A DNA stretch of 7,152 bases from Lachnospiraceae bacterium (lineage in GTDB: Bacteria; Bacillota; Clostridia; Lachnospirales; Lachnospiraceae), in the NCBI GenBank assembly GCA_014804285.1, contig JAAVAA010000027.1, positions 40,720 through 47,871 on the forward strand, given 5' to 3'. Both the position numbers and the translations under genes were made by a program. This document shows positions 5,074 through 7,152 of this stretch, piece by piece; within the stretch, counting starts at the first letter, position 1; the number at the start of each line of letters is the position of its first letter. The notes under the pieces were generated by a model, which was not told the origin of the DNA, ran no database searches, and saw only the letters and a program-made list of their open reading frames with translations.

Positions 5074-6672
5074 ATGAAAACCATGCTTTTTCAAAGAAAA
5101 GGGGTTAACAACCTATCCCCAGATCAAAAATTTAATTCAAGCATACTCCTCGCCATTATTGGTTCCTGTATCCTGACTGCCGTAATGCAGGCAAACAGCT
5201 TCTTATACAACAGTCACTATATAAAAACTTTCATCATTGTATGCTTTTTTCTGCTATACGTTGGTCTTTTCGGTTATCTGAAAGCCTCCAGACATCTTAA
5301 CGAAAACACTTTGGTATTCATGCTTATTTTTCTGGGAACATTGCTACGTTGCAGCTATGTACTCTGGTCCGGACTTTATGATCGGCAGCATGACGCTGGA
5401 GCCTATACCGGAATGGGAACTCCCTTTGTCAATCCCGGTCACATAGGCTACATTGAATATATTTACAAATTTCATAAACTGCCAGACATCAATCCTTATG
5501 AGCTTTTTGCTTATTATCATCCGCCTCTGCATCACATTATTTCCTTTATCTGGCTTCAAATGAATATCTTTCTGGGTGTAAGTGAGGAACTGGCATTTGA
5601 AAATCTGCAAATTCTCCCTCTTTTCTATTCCTGTCTGTGTATGGTAATCACCTGGAAAATCTTAACGGTTCTTGAAGTAAAAGGAAACGGTCTTTTGATT
5701 GGTCTTGCTTTTATGACCCTTCATCCTGCTACAATTATTATGGCAGGCAGTGTTAACAACGATATGCTTACCATTTTATTTATGTGCCTGATCATCCTTG
5801 GCTCTTTAAAATGGATCCGTCAAAAGGATCTGAAGCATCTTGTTCCTTTGGCTTTTTACATAGGTCTGGGCATGATTACTAAGCTAAATTCCGCAGTTCT
5901 TGCTATCCCGCTGGCCGTAATATTTCTGATGCATTTTATTTCTGTTATCCGCGCCAGAGAAAAGAAAACGATTTTAACATGGATCAATAATTACTGCATT
6001 TTTGCTTTAATTGTTCTACCCATCGGCCTGTCCTGGATTGTAAGAAATCTTATTCGCTTCGGAGAAAAACCTGGTGTTCCGGTACCTGGAGAGACCTCTC
6101 CGATGTATACAGCCAATTTACCTTTGTGGACCAGGCTTGGCATCCCTGCTTTTTCCCAATGGCATTTTGATTTCCCCTTTCATCCAATCAGTGCAAAGGC
6201 CTGCTGCAATACCTGGGTGATTATGTTCCATACTTCTCTATTTGCAGAGGAATATCCCGCTGACCTGTCAGATATTCTTCTGGTTCTTTGCCAAATCACC
6301 TTTGTACTAGCTGTACTTCTTGGCATAGCAACCGCTATTTTACTAGTATCTGTTCTTCTTCATAAGCATACTGACTGGGAAACACGGATATTCTTACTGA
6401 CAGGTTATATAATCATGTTGATTTCCTTTGCTGCTTTTGTAATCATTTATCCCTACACCTGCAGCAGCGATTTCCGTTATGTTGCTATATGTCTGGTTTA
6501 TATTGCCATTGCACTCGGACTGGGAAATCGCTATTTTCTCCAACTCCCTTATACCACCTCCAGCCTCTTCTTCACGAAAGCAGTTCCAATAATCATGCAT
6601 GCAATCAACTGGGGAATCCTTTTTATCCTAGGAGCTATTCAGATTATTTACCTTTTCTGGGAACGCTGGTAA
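5074..6672 (+). CDS. GT-C fold membrane glycosyltransferase, ArnT/PMT (GT39)-like (532 aa)
   Basis: This class moves a sugar from a polyprenyl-phosphate sugar to an acceptor on the outer side of the membrane. AAGGA at 5061-5065 lies 8 nt before the ATG. The protein has roughly a dozen hydrophobic helices. Family marks are the acidic first outer loop LYDRQHDAGAY (101-111; Asp103 or Asp107 is the likely catalytic acid), YYHPPLHHI (147-155), the pattern LHP...AGSVNNDML (216-232), MITKLNSAVLAIP (267-279), SWIVRNLIRFGEKP (320-333) and YPYTCSSDFRY (459-469). Length agrees with bacterial GT39-like enzymes, without a C-terminal soluble domain. It is second in the operon after the lipoprotein gene. 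The donor and acceptor cannot be predicted. The last 25 bp overlap the convergent gene on the other strand, and no terminator is visible between them. Confidence 0.88.
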   Translation: MKTMLFQRKGVNNLSPDQKFNSSILLAIIGSCILTAVMQANSFLYNSHYIKTFIIVCFFLLYVGLFGYLKASRHLNENTLVFMLIFLGTLLRCSYVLWSGLYDRQHDAGAYTGMGTPFVNPGHIGYIEYIYKFHKLPDINPYELFAYYHPPLHHIISFIWLQMNIFLGVSEELAFENLQILPLFYSCLCMVITWKILTVLEVKGNGLLIGLAFMTLHPATIIMAGSVNNDMLTILFMCLIILGSLKWIRQKDLKHLVPLAFYIGLGMITKLNSAVLAIPLAVIFLMHFISVIRAREKKTILTWINNYCIFALIVLPIGLSWIVRNLIRFGEKPGVPVPGETSPMYTANLPLWTRLGIPAFSQWHFDFPFHPISAKACCNTWVIMFHTSLFAEEYPADLSDILLVLCQITFVLAVLLGIATAILLVSVLLHKHTDWETRIFLLTGYIIMLISFAAFVIIYPYTCSSDFRYVAICLVYIAIALGLGNRYFLQLPYTTSSLFFTKAVPIIMHAINWGILFILGAIQIIYLFWERW

Positions 6673-7152
6673 TTTTCGTAGTCCTCCCTGAGTTCCTGTT
6701 CCGCCAGCTTAATTTCTTCCAGAAGATCTCTTGCTGACAAAAGAGCACAGCCTTCTCCGCGTATAATGATCTGTTCAAGCCCGTCGGAGGTGGCTACCGT
6801 AACATTATATTTTTTACTGTTCTCATGGGCAAATCGCTCAATATAGCGATCCGCCGTCTCCGCCTCTTTTGTATAAACCACATGGATATTATGATATTCC
6901 AGCGTCTCTGTCGGATGTCCGGCAAGCCTATATGCATCGAACACCACTATGAGATTGCACTTTCGGATTGCCTGATAATTGCACAAAATATCCAAAAGCT
7001 TTCCTCTTGCTCCGTCCAGATTGATCTGTGCAAGCTCCTTCAGCTCCTGCCATGCAAAAATAATATTATAGCCGTCCACCAAAAGATATTTCTCTTTTGG
7101 CGGCTGGGGTTTATATACTCTGCTCTGCGCCGGTGTCAAAACTCCCGTCCGG
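6648..7152 (-). CDS. NYN/YacP (Rae1-like) nuclease domain, C-terminal part of a larger protein (5' end beyond window)
   Basis: 167 residues are visible and the frame is open to the right edge (RTGV before LTPAQSRVYKP). A TTG at 7139 could be read as a start but has no well-spaced ribosome binding site. The domain matches the YacP-like NYN (PIN-like) fold: YLLVDGYNIIFAW, LIVVFDAY, YTKEAETADRYIE and VATSDGLEQ supply the conserved acids (Asp26, 72, 101 and 123 of the visible part), then a basic/acidic helical tail. The stand-alone homologue in Bacillus subtilis is the ribosome-associated mRNA endonuclease Rae1 (YacP). From memory, many Clostridia carry this domain, introduced by TPAQSRVY, at the end of a TetM/EF-G-like ribosome-protection GTPase of about 900 residues; that makes a fusion likely here, but the GTPase part is not in the window. 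The 3' end overlaps the glycosyltransferase gene by 25 bp. Confidence 0.85.
   Translation of the reverse strand, partial: RTGVLTPAQSRVYKPQPPKEKYLLVDGYNIIFAWQELKELAQINLDGARGKLLDILCNYQAIRKCNLIVVFDAYRLAGHPTETLEYHNIHVVYTKEAETADRYIERFAHENSKKYNVTVATSDGLEQIIIRGEGCALLSARDLLEEIKLAEQELREDYENYQRSQKR

Overview
The window looks like a piece of a low-to-moderate GC Firmicute chromosome, most likely a gut Lachnospiraceae relative (Clostridia). The pointers are strong AGGAG-type ribosome binding sites, a surface protein with CY...HxHxG and CG...Y repeats followed by a Ser/Pro/Thr linker, and a YacP/NYN domain that appears to be the C-terminal part of a longer protein. The taxonomic call is inference from protein style; no marker gene is present. 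I see no rRNA, tRNA, CRISPR array or intact mobile element.

Layout. (1) Positions 1-1739, minus strand: one uninterrupted reading frame of at least 579 codons that leaves the window at the left edge. It encodes a secreted Cys/His-rich repeat protein with a single membrane anchor and a cytoplasmic tail. Plus-strand frames over this stretch are shadows. (2) 1740-1926: its leader, with a good promoter (TTGACA-18-TATGCT), a palindrome over the -10/start region, an intrinsic terminator placed before the start codon, and a second hairpin just before the ribosome binding site. This suggests either attenuation or a separate short RNA. (3) 1967-2254, minus: a 95-aa coiled-coil protein with a LexA-like palindrome upstream. 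(4) 2276-2788: about 500 bp with no convincing gene but many inverted repeats, dominated by a 22-bp-stem hairpin at 2672-2755. It is a candidate for an undescribed structured RNA or a small palindromic element. (5) 2789-3892, minus: an integral membrane acyltransferase (acyltransferase 3 family). (6) 3893-3973: a divergent promoter region. (7) 3974-5029 and 5074-6672, plus: a lipoprotein with NHL/propeller-like repeats and a GT-C membrane glycosyltransferase, probably one operon. (8) 6648-7152, minus: the C-terminal NYN/YacP nuclease-like domain of a protein that enters from the right edge, overlapping the glycosyltransferase gene tail to tail.

Function. The acyltransferase, lipoprotein and GT-C enzyme form a divergent cluster that plausibly modifies cell-surface glycans or exported glycoconjugates. 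The Cys/His protein is also displayed at the surface but has its own promoter and leader. The most unusual parts are the unexplained structured intergenic region, the attenuator-like leader, and the lipoprotein gene whose predicted transcription start coincides with its start codon.
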